In this document: positions 1-5,719 of the stretch, one piece after another | How positions within the stretch are numbered: position 1 is the stretch's first letter | Layout: the number at the start of each line of letters is the position of its first letter | From: Lachnospiraceae bacterium UBA7027 | GTDB taxonomy: Bacteria > Bacillota > Clostridia > Lachnospirales > Lachnospiraceae | Reading direction: 5' to 3' | Assembly (NCBI GenBank): GCA_002494135.1 | Contig: DLBG01000127.1 | Span: 9,948 to 20,827 of the forward strand | DNA length: 10,880 bases | The notes under the pieces: model-generated | Told to the model about the DNA's origin: nothing | The model's input: only the letters and a program-made list of their open reading frames with translations | The model's database searches: none | Program-made: the position numbers and the translations under genes

Positions 1-408
1 GATCATGATATCGATGCAGAAATCTTCCATTGCGGGATACAAAACTTCTTCCACCTGACGGTTTAAGCGGTGAATCTCATCGATAAACAGAATATCGCCT
101 TCCGAAAGCATGTTTAAAATCGCAGCAATATCTCCGGGTTTGTCAATTGCGGGTCCGGATGTGATTTTGATATTAACGCCCATTTCGTTGGCGATAATGC
201 CGGATAAGGTCGTCTTTCCGAGTCCGGGTGGTCCGTACAAAAGGATGTGATCCAGACTGTCTTTTCGCATTTTGGCGGCATTTATGGCAATTCCGAGCGC
301 TTCTTTAATCTTCTCCTGGCCAATGTATTCCGTTAAGGAAAGCGGACGCAGAGACTGCTCGATTTTTGCATCTTCCGTTGTAATATTGGTTTCGATTATT
401 CTTGGCAT
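1..408 (-). CDS. ruvB: RuvB, Holliday junction branch-migration ATPase (N-terminal part; 3' end cut by window edge)
   Basis: RuvB is the hexameric AAA+ motor that drives branch migration of Holliday junctions together with RuvA in recombinational repair. The visible 136 residues cover the N-terminal half of the large ATPase domain. The start MPRIIETN is followed by the family's LRPLSLTEYIGQ segment (about residues 20-31), Walker A GPPGLGKT (59-66) and Walker B with FIDEIHR (108-114). The sequence runs out at residue 136, so the rest of the ATPase lid and the winged-helix DNA-binding domain lie outside the window. The start at 408 is supported by an AGGG ribosome binding site about 9 bases upstream. 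The gene begins 30 bases after the ruvA stop, which is the usual ruvA-ruvB order. The gap contains a duplicated ribosome-binding-site segment (listed separately). No frameshift is visible. The identity is essentially certain. Confidence 0.97.
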   Translation of the reverse strand, partial: MPRIIETNITTEDAKIEQSLRPLSLTEYIGQEKIKEALGIAINAAKMRKDSLDHILLYGPPGLGKTTLSGIIANEMGVNIKITSGPAIDKPGDIAAILNMLSEGDILFIDEIHRLNRQVEEVLYPAMEDFCIDIMI

Positions 409-439
409 GATTGCTACCCTGTATGATTGTACCCTGTAT
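409..439 (-). repeat. Imperfect tandem duplication carrying the ruvB ribosome binding site
   Basis: On the minus strand the whole ruvA-ruvB gap is two near-identical copies: ATACAGGGTACAATC (439-425), then ATACAGGGTAGCAATC (424-409), directly followed by the ruvB ATG. The copies differ by one inserted G. Each has the same AGGG Shine-Dalgarno core. Copy 1 begins on the last base of the ruvA stop codon and is followed by ATA, whereas copy 2 is followed by ATG. That the arrangement is a tandem duplication is read directly; any effect on ruvB translation is inference. Confidence 0.75.
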
Positions 440-1059
440 TATAAAAACATCACATTTTTCAAAGCGGCTTTCAGTAAATCTTCGGTCGAAAGATCTGCGG
501 AATTATCAACCATTTCAACCGCTTTTTTCGCATTGGGTCTTTGGTAACCCAAATTGACCAGTGCGGTTACGCACTCCGCCTGCTCTTTGGTAAGTACCGA
601 AAGGTCGGAATCTGCGGGAGATTTTGCGGTATTTTTACCGGTTGCCGTGATGTCGTATGTTGTGATTTTATCTTTTAAGTCATTGATCAGGCGACCGGCC
701 GTCTTTGCACCGAGTCCCGGCGTTTTGGAAATGGTTTTTGCGTCTTCTTCGACTATCGCACGCCTGATTTCGTTGATGCCGAGTGCGGAAAGCATTGCCT
801 GTGCGCTTTTCGGACCGACGCCGTTTACCGAGATGAGGATTTTAAATAAATCCAGCTCTTCTTTCGAAAGGAATCCGAATAAAATGAATTTGTCCTCTCC
901 GACGGATGTATAGGTATATACCTTGATTTCACTGCCGATTGCAGGTAAAAACATCGCACGGGAGTCATATACATGAACGTTGTATCCGACACCGTTCACA
1001 TCGATGATTAAATTGTCCGTTTCGGCATCCGCTAAAATGCCGTTTAAATATGCATACAT
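439..1059 (-). CDS. ruvA: RuvA, Holliday junction DNA-binding subunit
   Basis: RuvA binds the four-way Holliday junction as a tetramer and loads the RuvB motors on opposite arms. The 206-residue length is normal for the family. The N-terminal OB-fold (about 1-62) includes the acidic-pin pair E55-D56 in VGEDKFILFGF, the residues that keep duplex strands apart at the crossover. Two helix-hairpin-helix motifs follow (NGVGPKSA at 79-86 and PGLGAKTA at 114-121), then a Thr/Ala/Lys-rich flexible linker (about 135-153). The C-terminal three-helix domain III, which contacts RuvB, spans about 156-206 and includes ALVNLGYQRPNAKKA. The start at 1059 has an AAGG site 8 bases upstream. The gene lies 27 bases after the Gx transporter gene and 30 bases before ruvB, so co-transcription with both is likely. 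ruvC is not visible in the window. Confidence 0.97.
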   Translation of the reverse strand: MYAYLNGILADAETDNLIIDVNGVGYNVHVYDSRAMFLPAIGSEIKVYTYTSVGEDKFILFGFLSKEELDLFKILISVNGVGPKSAQAMLSALGINEIRRAIVEEDAKTISKTPGLGAKTAGRLINDLKDKITTYDITATGKNTAKSPADSDLSVLTKEQAECVTALVNLGYQRPNAKKAVEMVDNSADLSTEDLLKAALKNVMFL

Positions 1060-1086
1060 AATGATGACCTTTTTTGCACAAACGAA

Positions 1087-1599
1087 TCAGTCGTTTGCGT
1101 GCATGATTTTTTTCATGACGGGGTTTAACAGTTTTGCAAGTCCCCCGGTTAATGCCCCGCATACAAGCCCGGCAACGAGAAGTACGGGCAGATATGCAAG
1201 AATTGCTTTTGCGTTTGTGATAATAAACGCCACGATAAGCTGACCGGTATTATGGGCAAGTCCGCCAAGCATGCCGACACCGACTGATGAAAATACCTTT
1301 TCTTTCCGGTAAAGAAGTGTCATGACAAGCAGGCTTAAAACCGCTCCCGCAAGGGAATATGACAGGGCATAGAAATTTGTAAATAAAAGCGCCGAAAGAA
1401 TCACGCGCAGGAAATTTACAATCCAGGCTTCCTTTGCGCCCATATGGTAAAGAATGATTAAAACAAAGGCATTGGCCAGTCCGATTTTAATACCGGGGAT
1501 TGACGGAAACACGGGAATTAAAAATTCCACATAGGATACAATCATGGCAAGAGCCAGAAACATCCCGAGATAAGCTACACGAAGCAGGGTTTTCTTCAT
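1087..1599 (-). CDS. Gx transporter family membrane protein (HepPPS component I family)
   Basis: This is a 170-residue, strongly hydrophobic protein with about five membrane spans. It opens with MKKTLLRVAYLGMFLALAMI and then has the motif region FPSIPGIKIGLANAF (about 31-45). Glycine-rich helices (GVGMLGGLAHNTGQL, near 107-121) and a short basic C-terminus follow. The pattern matches the family historically called heptaprenyl diphosphate synthase component I, now usually named Gx transporter, which resembles the membrane S components of ECF-type importers. The substrate cannot be read from the sequence, and the prenyl-synthase label should not be taken as an enzymatic function. Its ATG overlaps the stop of the NusG-domain-II gene (ATGA at 1596-1599), so the two are probably translationally coupled. 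This pairing is common in Clostridia. The next gene is ruvA, 27 bases on. Confidence 0.85.
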   Translation of the reverse strand: MKKTLLRVAYLGMFLALAMIVSYVEFLIPVFPSIPGIKIGLANAFVLIILYHMGAKEAWIVNFLRVILSALLFTNFYALSYSLAGAVLSLLVMTLLYRKEKVFSSVGVGMLGGLAHNTGQLIVAFIITNAKAILAYLPVLLVAGLVCGALTGGLAKLLNPVMKKIMHAND

Positions 1600-1934
1600 C
1601 TTCTTCCCTCCAGAATGACCGATATCTTATGAGGGAGGCAGATAATGGTATCTCCCGCCTTGTTTGCGGCTTTCGTATTGACGCAGATCTGATTGGCACA
1701 GTCACTTTCGCAAACCGATGCCTCTCCGTTTTCGATTTTAAGGATGTTGTAATGTCCGTCGGATGTTTCAATCCGTACCGTTGTATCGGTATTTAAGGGA
1801 TACCGCCCGATTTCTTCGTTTTTTTCGTAAACCACGCAGTCGATTGCCGGTTTTTTAAACCACAGAAATCCCGCAATGACACCGATTGTGCAGACTGCAG
1901 TCAGGACAAGAAGAATTAAATCACCCTTCTTCAT
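1596..1934 (-). CDS. NusG domain II-containing membrane-anchored protein
   Basis: This is a 112-residue protein with one N-terminal membrane helix (about residues 6-26, DLILLVLTAVCTIGVIAGFLWF) and a small extracytoplasmic domain. That domain carries the cysteine pattern of the NusG domain II family: CESDCANQIC followed by IICLPHK near the C-terminus. Despite the name, there is no NGN or KOW transcription-elongation portion, so it is not NusG itself. The precise function is unknown; in related genomes such proteins sit beside Gx transporters and flavin-linked redox genes. The start at 1934 lies two bases after the ilvN stop, and its GGAG site lies inside the end of ilvN. The gene ends overlapping the Gx transporter start by four bases, so it is firmly embedded in the ilv-ruv run. 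Confidence 0.85.
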   Translation of the reverse strand: MKKGDLILLVLTAVCTIGVIAGFLWFKKPAIDCVVYEKNEEIGRYPLNTDTTVRIETSDGHYNILKIENGEASVCESDCANQICVNTKAANKAGDTIICLPHKISVILEGRR

Positions 1935-1936
1935 TC

Positions 1937-2422
1937 CTATTCTCCGTCACCGCATTTCGGCATGGCCAGAGTTCCGGTACGGGAAATTTCAACGATGTTG
2001 AATTTACGTACCATCGAAAGAAGTTTCTCGATCCGGTCCGGCGTATCGCAGAGCGTGATAATCATATGCGTTGTGGTGGCATCCACAATCTCCGCTTTCA
2101 AGAATTCACAGATTTCCATGATTTCACGGCGCTGATCCGAAGTATATTTGATTTTAAGCAGAATGACTTCTCTTAAAATCGCCTGCTCTTCGGAAAAAGT
2201 ACGCACTTTAATGACATCGAGTTTTTTGTTTAACTGTTTTTCAATCTGCTCGAGCGTATGGCTGGTTCCGGAGGACAGAATCGTCATCGAAGAGATGGTC
2301 TTGTCATGCGTTTCGCCCACCGTAAGAGAATCGATATTGTAAGAACGTCTTGAAAACAGCCCGGCAACTTTGCAAAGTACACCGGAACGGTTTTCCACCC
2401 AGACGGAATAAATACGTTTCAT
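1937..2422 (-). CDS. ilvN: Acetolactate synthase small (regulatory) subunit
   Basis: This is the regulatory subunit of acetohydroxyacid synthase, which binds the catalytic subunit and confers activation and valine feedback inhibition. The protein has 161 residues, normal for the short bacterial form. The N-terminal ACT domain begins MKRIYSVWVENRSGVLCKVAGLFSRR and continues through YNIDSLTVGET to about residue 77. The C-terminal ACT-like domain follows (about 80-161). I chose the start at 2422 because it has a textbook GGAGG site 6 bases upstream and begins exactly where family members begin. An upstream in-frame ATG at 2455 would add 11 unrelated residues and overlap the end of ilvB. The gene starts 20 bases after the ilvB stop, the classical large-then-small order. 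Some family members are called ilvH; the symbol choice is conventional. Confidence 0.95.
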   Translation of the reverse strand: MKRIYSVWVENRSGVLCKVAGLFSRRSYNIDSLTVGETHDKTISSMTILSSGTSHTLEQIEKQLNKKLDVIKVRTFSEEQAILREVILLKIKYTSDQRREIMEICEFLKAEIVDATTTHMIITLCDTPDRIEKLLSMVRKFNIVEISRTGTLAMPKCGDGE

Positions 2423-2428
2423 ATAATT

Positions 2429-2433
2429 CCTCC
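2429..2433 (-). promoter_or_regulatory. Strong ribosome binding site that fixes the ilvN start
   Basis: The minus strand reads GGAGGAATTATATG, a perfect GGAGG with 6-base spacing to the ATG at 2422. It decides in favour of this start over the in-frame ATG at 2455, which lies inside the end of ilvB. Confidence 0.85.
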
Positions 2434-2442
2434 AAAAAGCCT

Positions 2443-4059
2443 TCAGTTCACGCAAAAGGCATCGGAATCCACACTGACTTCAATGACCCACGGAGCCTTG
2501 TCGGCAAATACCGCTTCTAAATTCTTAAGTTCCTTATTCGTTTTAATACGTTTATAGGAAATTCCGTATGCTTTGGCAATCAGGGAATAATCCGGAATGT
2601 CACCCAAATCAACCATGGTATAGCGGTTATCGTAATGATTGTGCTGATATTCACGTATCATACCGAGATTCTTGTTGTTCATGATGATGATTTTAAGATT
2701 CGGCTGATCCTCTTTTATACGTCCGAGTTCGGATAAAACCATCTGCATCGCGCCGTCTCCGATTGCACAGACAATCGGTAACGAAGGCCTGGCATAAAAG
2801 GCTCCGACGGATGCTGGCAGGGAATATCCCATTGTCCCCATGCCTCCGGAAGTAAAATACATCCCGCCTTTGTAGATGTAATTGGATGCCGAATAAATCT
2901 GATTCTGGCCGACATCCGCAATGTAAATGCCGTCTTCCGGCAAAAGTTCGGAAACGGTTTTCACCAAAAGATTCGGATCCACGAACTTTACGGTGGACTG
3001 TAAGTTTCCTTCGCGCGTTTTGCTGTATCGGATCAAACGGTCGGACCAGTCTTTAAAATCACATGTAAGTTCCGCCTTGTTTAATTCATCAAAAATCAGT
3101 TTGGCATCTCCTACTATCGGAATCGACGGGCCGGCGTTTTTACCGATTTCGGCCGGGTCGATATCGATGTGTACGAGGATTTTATCTTTGGTGATCAGGT
3201 CGGGCTGGCTTACCGCCCTGTCCGCCACACGGGCTCCGACCATAATTAAAAGGTCGGATTCGTTCATTGCCTTATTGGCATATTTTTTGCCGTTGTTTCC
3301 GACCATGCCCATATAAAGGGGATGGTCTGTCTTCATCACGCCGATTCCCATCATCGTGCTGACAACCGGAAGATTGTATTTCTCGGCAAAGGTTGTAACG
3401 GCCTCTTCGGCACCCGAGGAAATAACGCCTCCGCCCACGCAGAGAATCGGACGCTTTGCATCCTGTAAAACTTTCAAAACCTTTTTTATCTGTACCGCAT
3501 GCCCTTTTAACGTGGGTTTGTAGGTACGAAGATTCACGGTTCCGTATTCGGTAAAGGCTCCGCCTTCCATGTTCTGTACATCCACTGGAAAATCGATTAA
3601 AACGGGGCCTTTGCGGCCTGTGGATGCGATATGGAACGCTTCTTTCACGATTCGCGGGATATCTTTTGCCGTACGAACGGCATAGGAATATTTTACAAAC
3701 GATTCCGCTGCACCGAGAATATCGGCTTCCTGGAACATATCACTTCCGATCTGCTCAATCGGGACCTGTCCGGTAATGCAGATCAAAGGAATGCTGTCGG
3801 CAAAAGCGGTTGCGATTGCGGTAATTAAATTGGTGGCACCGGGACCGGAGGACACGGCGCAGACTCCGACGGTTTTGCCGGCTCTTGCATAGCCGTTAGC
3901 CGCATGACCGGCGCTTTGTTCGCCTCTCATCAGTACGGGTTTGATTTCGGATGAATGAAGTGCATCGAAAAAAGGGCAGATAGATACCCCCGGATAACCG
4001 AATACATATCTTACGCCCTCTGTTTCTAATGCTTTAACCAGTAAATTTGCACCGTTCAT
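2443..4059 (-). CDS. ilvB: Acetolactate synthase large (catalytic) subunit, divergent form
   Basis: This thiamine-diphosphate and FAD enzyme condenses pyruvate with pyruvate or 2-ketobutyrate, the first common step of valine, leucine and isoleucine synthesis. The protein has 538 residues, slightly short for the family. The N-terminal pyrimidine-binding domain (about 1-165) has the activating glutamate E47, the SSGPGATNL loop (70-78) and DMFQE (107-111). The central FAD-type domain (about 190-345) contains HIDIDPAEIGKN (297-308). The C-terminal domain has the ThDP/Mg motif GDG (434-436) ending in NN (461-462). Divergent points: GYPGV instead of GYPGG (21-25), G46 where His normally precedes the catalytic Glu, and Y471 where the family usually has the substrate-specificity tryptophan (MIREYQ versus MVRQWQ). 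ilvN follows immediately, which supports a biosynthetic role over a catabolic AlsS. A GGAAG site lies 8 bases upstream of the start. No T-box or peptide leader is present. Confidence 0.92.
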   Translation of the reverse strand: MNGANLLVKALETEGVRYVFGYPGVSICPFFDALHSSEIKPVLMRGEQSAGHAANGYARAGKTVGVCAVSSGPGATNLITAIATAFADSIPLICITGQVPIEQIGSDMFQEADILGAAESFVKYSYAVRTAKDIPRIVKEAFHIASTGRKGPVLIDFPVDVQNMEGGAFTEYGTVNLRTYKPTLKGHAVQIKKVLKVLQDAKRPILCVGGGVISSGAEEAVTTFAEKYNLPVVSTMMGIGVMKTDHPLYMGMVGNNGKKYANKAMNESDLLIMVGARVADRAVSQPDLITKDKILVHIDIDPAEIGKNAGPSIPIVGDAKLIFDELNKAELTCDFKDWSDRLIRYSKTREGNLQSTVKFVDPNLLVKTVSELLPEDGIYIADVGQNQIYSASNYIYKGGMYFTSGGMGTMGYSLPASVGAFYARPSLPIVCAIGDGAMQMVLSELGRIKEDQPNLKIIIMNNKNLGMIREYQHNHYDNRYTMVDLGDIPDYSLIAKAYGISYKRIKTNKELKNLEAVFADKAPWVIEVSVDSDAFCVN

Positions 4060-4084
4060 TTATGTTGCTTCCAATTTTCAGATT

Positions 4085-4534
4085 TTATTTGGCATTGCGC
4101 ATCGCAATACCGACATTCTTGATTTCAATTACGGCATTTCCGTAGTTAAAATTCGCATCCGCCAAAGCAGTTTCATCAATCGCGTCTCCGTCGAGAGCCT
4201 TGTGGAAGCTTGCCACCGCCTCGCTCATCAGTTTTGCGGCATTCTCGGCATGCGCTCTTGCATCGGGGACCTCTTCGGGAGGAGTGATCTTTGCAAATGC
4301 CTGCACGTCCTTATCAAGAGCATCCAGCTGTTTTAACATTTCCTTGCATGCATCTGCGTTCTTGGGATCGATGTTGTTGATTGCGGTATCGTAATCCTGT
4401 ACTTTGGTATAGAATTCATTGGCTTTGACTGTATAATCTTCCACGGTCATTTTTCCCTTCTTGCAGGCAAAAAGCGGGAGCATCAGGACGAATGCGCAGA
4501 TGATTACGGTAATTTTGGTAATTCTCTTTTTCAT
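4085..4534 (-). CDS. Small predicted lipoprotein, unknown function
   Basis: I do not recognise this 149-residue protein as a named family. The N-terminus is a clear lipoprotein signal: basic MKKRITK, a hydrophobic stretch (about 8-22) and a lipobox LFAC with the lipidated cysteine at residue 24, followed by lysines. The mature part is highly charged and apparently all-helical. It has spaced Tyr/Asp/Lys heptad-like segments (about 30-55 and 60-85), a short proline hinge ITPPEEVPDA and further Ala-rich helices, which suggests a small helical bundle or coiled coil on the outer face of the membrane. GAGG lies 6 bases before the ATG, so translation should be efficient. The gene is 25 bases upstream of ilvB and 79 bases downstream of the small membrane-protein gene, with a hairpin between. 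No substrate or partner can be read. Confidence 0.8.
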   Translation of the reverse strand: MKKRITKITVIICAFVLMLPLFACKKGKMTVEDYTVKANEFYTKVQDYDTAINNIDPKNADACKEMLKQLDALDKDVQAFAKITPPEEVPDARAHAENAAKLMSEAVASFHKALDGDAIDETALADANFNYGNAVIEIKNVGIAMRNAK

Positions 4535-4564
4535 TACTTTCCTCGTATCTTATTTAATAAATTA

Positions 4565-4588
4565 GGCCGTCCAAATACTTGAACGGCC
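4565..4588 (-). terminator. Hairpin downstream of the 87-residue membrane-protein gene, probable partial terminator
   Basis: GGCCGT (4565-4570) pairs with ACGGCC (4583-4588). After one mismatch there are three further inner base pairs and a four-base loop. On the minus strand the stem is preceded by five A residues and followed by TAATTTATT, an imperfect U tract, so termination may be incomplete. It lies 25 bases past the stop of the membrane-protein gene and about 30 bases before the lipoprotein start. The better T run is on the plus strand, but no plus-strand gene exists here to terminate. Confidence 0.6.
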
Positions 4589-4613
4589 TTTTTAATCTGC
4601 TTAATTCGACAAA

Positions 4614-4877
4614 TTACAGATTCTTGAACCAGTTAGCTTCGCCGATAACAGGGCACTTGTAATCTTCGTCACCCTTGGAGATGTTAACGATAGCCATGAT
4701 GGAAAGGATTAAAGAAAAGATCCATCCAACGCAGGGAATGCACTCGATAAGCCAAAGAATCATACCCTGAGTAATCATTCTTCCGCCGAGATCAGCGTGA
4801 TCTTTGTAAGCAATAAAAGCAACTAACCAGCCAACGAAAGTGCAGTGTAATAAGATTTTAGCAGTTTTCTTAGTCAT
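4614..4877 (-). CDS. Small two-helix membrane protein, DUF4870-like
   Basis: This 87-residue protein has two hydrophobic helices (about 8-24 and 38-66) separated by a short polar loop with HADLGGRMITQG. The C-terminal tail is polar and contains KGDEDYKCPVIGEANWFKN. The spacing of the helices, the His/Gln-containing loop and the closing P-x-IG segment resemble small DUF4870-type membrane proteins common in Firmicutes; this is pattern recognition, and the family assignment is tentative. The function is unknown. The gene has the best expression signals in the window: a near-consensus promoter in an AT-rich gap and AGGAGG 10 bases before the ATG. It is followed by a terminator-like hairpin, so it may be made at much higher levels than the genes downstream. 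Confidence 0.75.
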   Translation of the reverse strand: MTKKTAKILLHCTFVGWLVAFIAYKDHADLGGRMITQGMILWLIECIPCVGWIFSLILSIMAIVNISKGDEDYKCPVIGEANWFKNL

Positions 4878-4887
4878 TTATTATTCT

Positions 4888-4893
4888 CCTCCT
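4888..4893 (-). promoter_or_regulatory. Consensus ribosome binding site of the small membrane-protein gene
   Basis: The minus strand reads AGGAGG followed by ten A/T-rich bases and the ATG at 4877. It is a full match to the anti-Shine-Dalgarno core, consistent with high translation. Confidence 0.8.
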
Positions 4894-4928
4894 ACATCAA
4901 AGTTGATACTTCAAAAAACTACAACTAT

Positions 4929-4956
4929 ATCTTAACACAAAATATAGTGTTGTCAA
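4929..4956 (-). promoter_or_regulatory. Sigma-A type promoter with spacer inverted repeat, upstream of the membrane-protein gene
   Basis: On the minus strand a perfect -35 TTGACA (4956-4951) is separated by 16 bases from TAAGAT (4934-4929), with TG at the extended -10 position. The predicted start is near 4922, giving a leader of about 45 bases. The arms AACAC and GTGTT (4934-4951, 8-base spacer) form an inverted repeat touching both boxes, a plausible repressor site. The rest of the 136-base gap (4878-5013) is AT-rich. It holds a short palindrome AAATCGATTT (4970-4979) and no clear terminator for the preceding gene. Confidence 0.75.
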
Positions 4957-5013
4957 TAGGTTTTCCCACAAATCGATTTATATTTTATTAAGATTCTTTA
5001 TCGGTTTAACACT

Positions 5014-5688
5014 TTAGAGTGAATACTTTTCCACAACATGAAGCGGATCTTTGAAAATATGATTGGAAGGAACGAATCCTCTCACGCTGGAAGTCGGATA
5101 AACATTGGAGTGACGGCCGATTACGGTACCGGGATTCAGTACGGAATTGCAGCCTACTTCCACTTCGTCACCGAGCATTGCGCCGAACTTCTTTAAACCG
5201 GTTTCGATTCTTTCATCTTTATTCTTTACAACAACCAGTGTCTTGTCACTCTTTACGTTTGAGGTAACGGCGCCTGCGCCCATATGGGACTTGAAACCGA
5301 GAACGGAGTCTCCGACATAGTTGTAATGAGGAACCTGCACGTTATTGAAAAGAATTACGTTCTTCAGTTCAGTGGAGTTTCCGACTACGCACTTCTTTCC
5401 GACGATTGCATTTCCGCGGATAAAAGCACCGGGACGGACTTCGGTATCCTCATCAATGATGCAGGGGCCGATAATCGTTGCATTCGGATAAATCTTTGCG
5501 CTCTTCGCAATCCAGATGTTTCCTTCTCTTCTGTCGAATTTGTCCGCAGGAAGGGATTCTCCGAGGGTGATGATGAAGGTTTTGATTTCCGGCAGAACTT
5601 CCCAGGGATAAGTCTTTCCCTCAAAAATTCCGGCCGCAATCGTTTCCTCCAGATTGTAAAGGTTTTTGATCATGAGTACTTCGGACAT
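5014..5688 (-). CDS. Left-handed beta-helix protein, GlmU C-terminal-like (stand-alone)
   Basis: This 224-residue protein has an N-terminal cap of about 57 residues (LYNLEETIAAGIFEGKTYPWE and following) and then a left-handed parallel beta-helix of hexapeptide repeats from about 58 to 205 (IWIAKSAKIYPNATIIGPCII, then repeated V/I-G turns). It most resembles the acetyltransferase half of GlmU. H121 in PHYNYVGDSVLG aligns with the GlmU catalytic histidine before YLGD, and GAGAVTSN (137-144) matches the GAGTITCN region. The nucleotidyltransferase half is absent, so labels such as UDP-GlcNAc pyrophosphorylase, often given to such proteins, are not supported by this sequence. A role as a sugar or sugar-phosphate acyltransferase in envelope precursor synthesis is inference. 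It starts 31 bases after topB with a GGCAGG site 8 bases upstream, so it may be co-transcribed with topB. Confidence 0.8.
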   Translation of the reverse strand: MSEVLMIKNLYNLEETIAAGIFEGKTYPWEVLPEIKTFIITLGESLPADKFDRREGNIWIAKSAKIYPNATIIGPCIIDEDTEVRPGAFIRGNAIVGKKCVVGNSTELKNVILFNNVQVPHYNYVGDSVLGFKSHMGAGAVTSNVKSDKTLVVVKNKDERIETGLKKFGAMLGDEVEVGCNSVLNPGTVIGRHSNVYPTSSVRGFVPSNHIFKDPLHVVEKYSL

Positions 5689-5719
5689 TGCTTGTACCTG
5701 CCTTTCTTAATGAATGTAT

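Noticed and set aside
272..1243. Plus-strand open frames over ruvB, ruvA and the Gx gene
   Set aside because: They are antisense to strongly recognised minus-strand genes, have no family resemblance and follow from codon bias on the opposite strand.
2423..2455. A longer ilvN start at 2455
   Set aside because: It overlaps the ilvB stop, adds residues unlike the family and ignores the perfect GGAGG site for the ATG at 2422.
4530..4580. Promoter TTGGAC-16-TAAGAT for the lipoprotein gene
   Set aside because: The -10 would lie so close to the start codon that the ribosome binding site would fall at or before the transcript start, and the -35 sits in the hairpin stem.
4060..4613. T-box, attenuator peptide or riboswitch before ilvB
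   Set aside because: Only 25 bases separate the lipoprotein gene from ilvB. The upstream gap shows a simple hairpin but no T-box sequence, Specifier-like element or leader ORF rich in Leu/Ile/Val.
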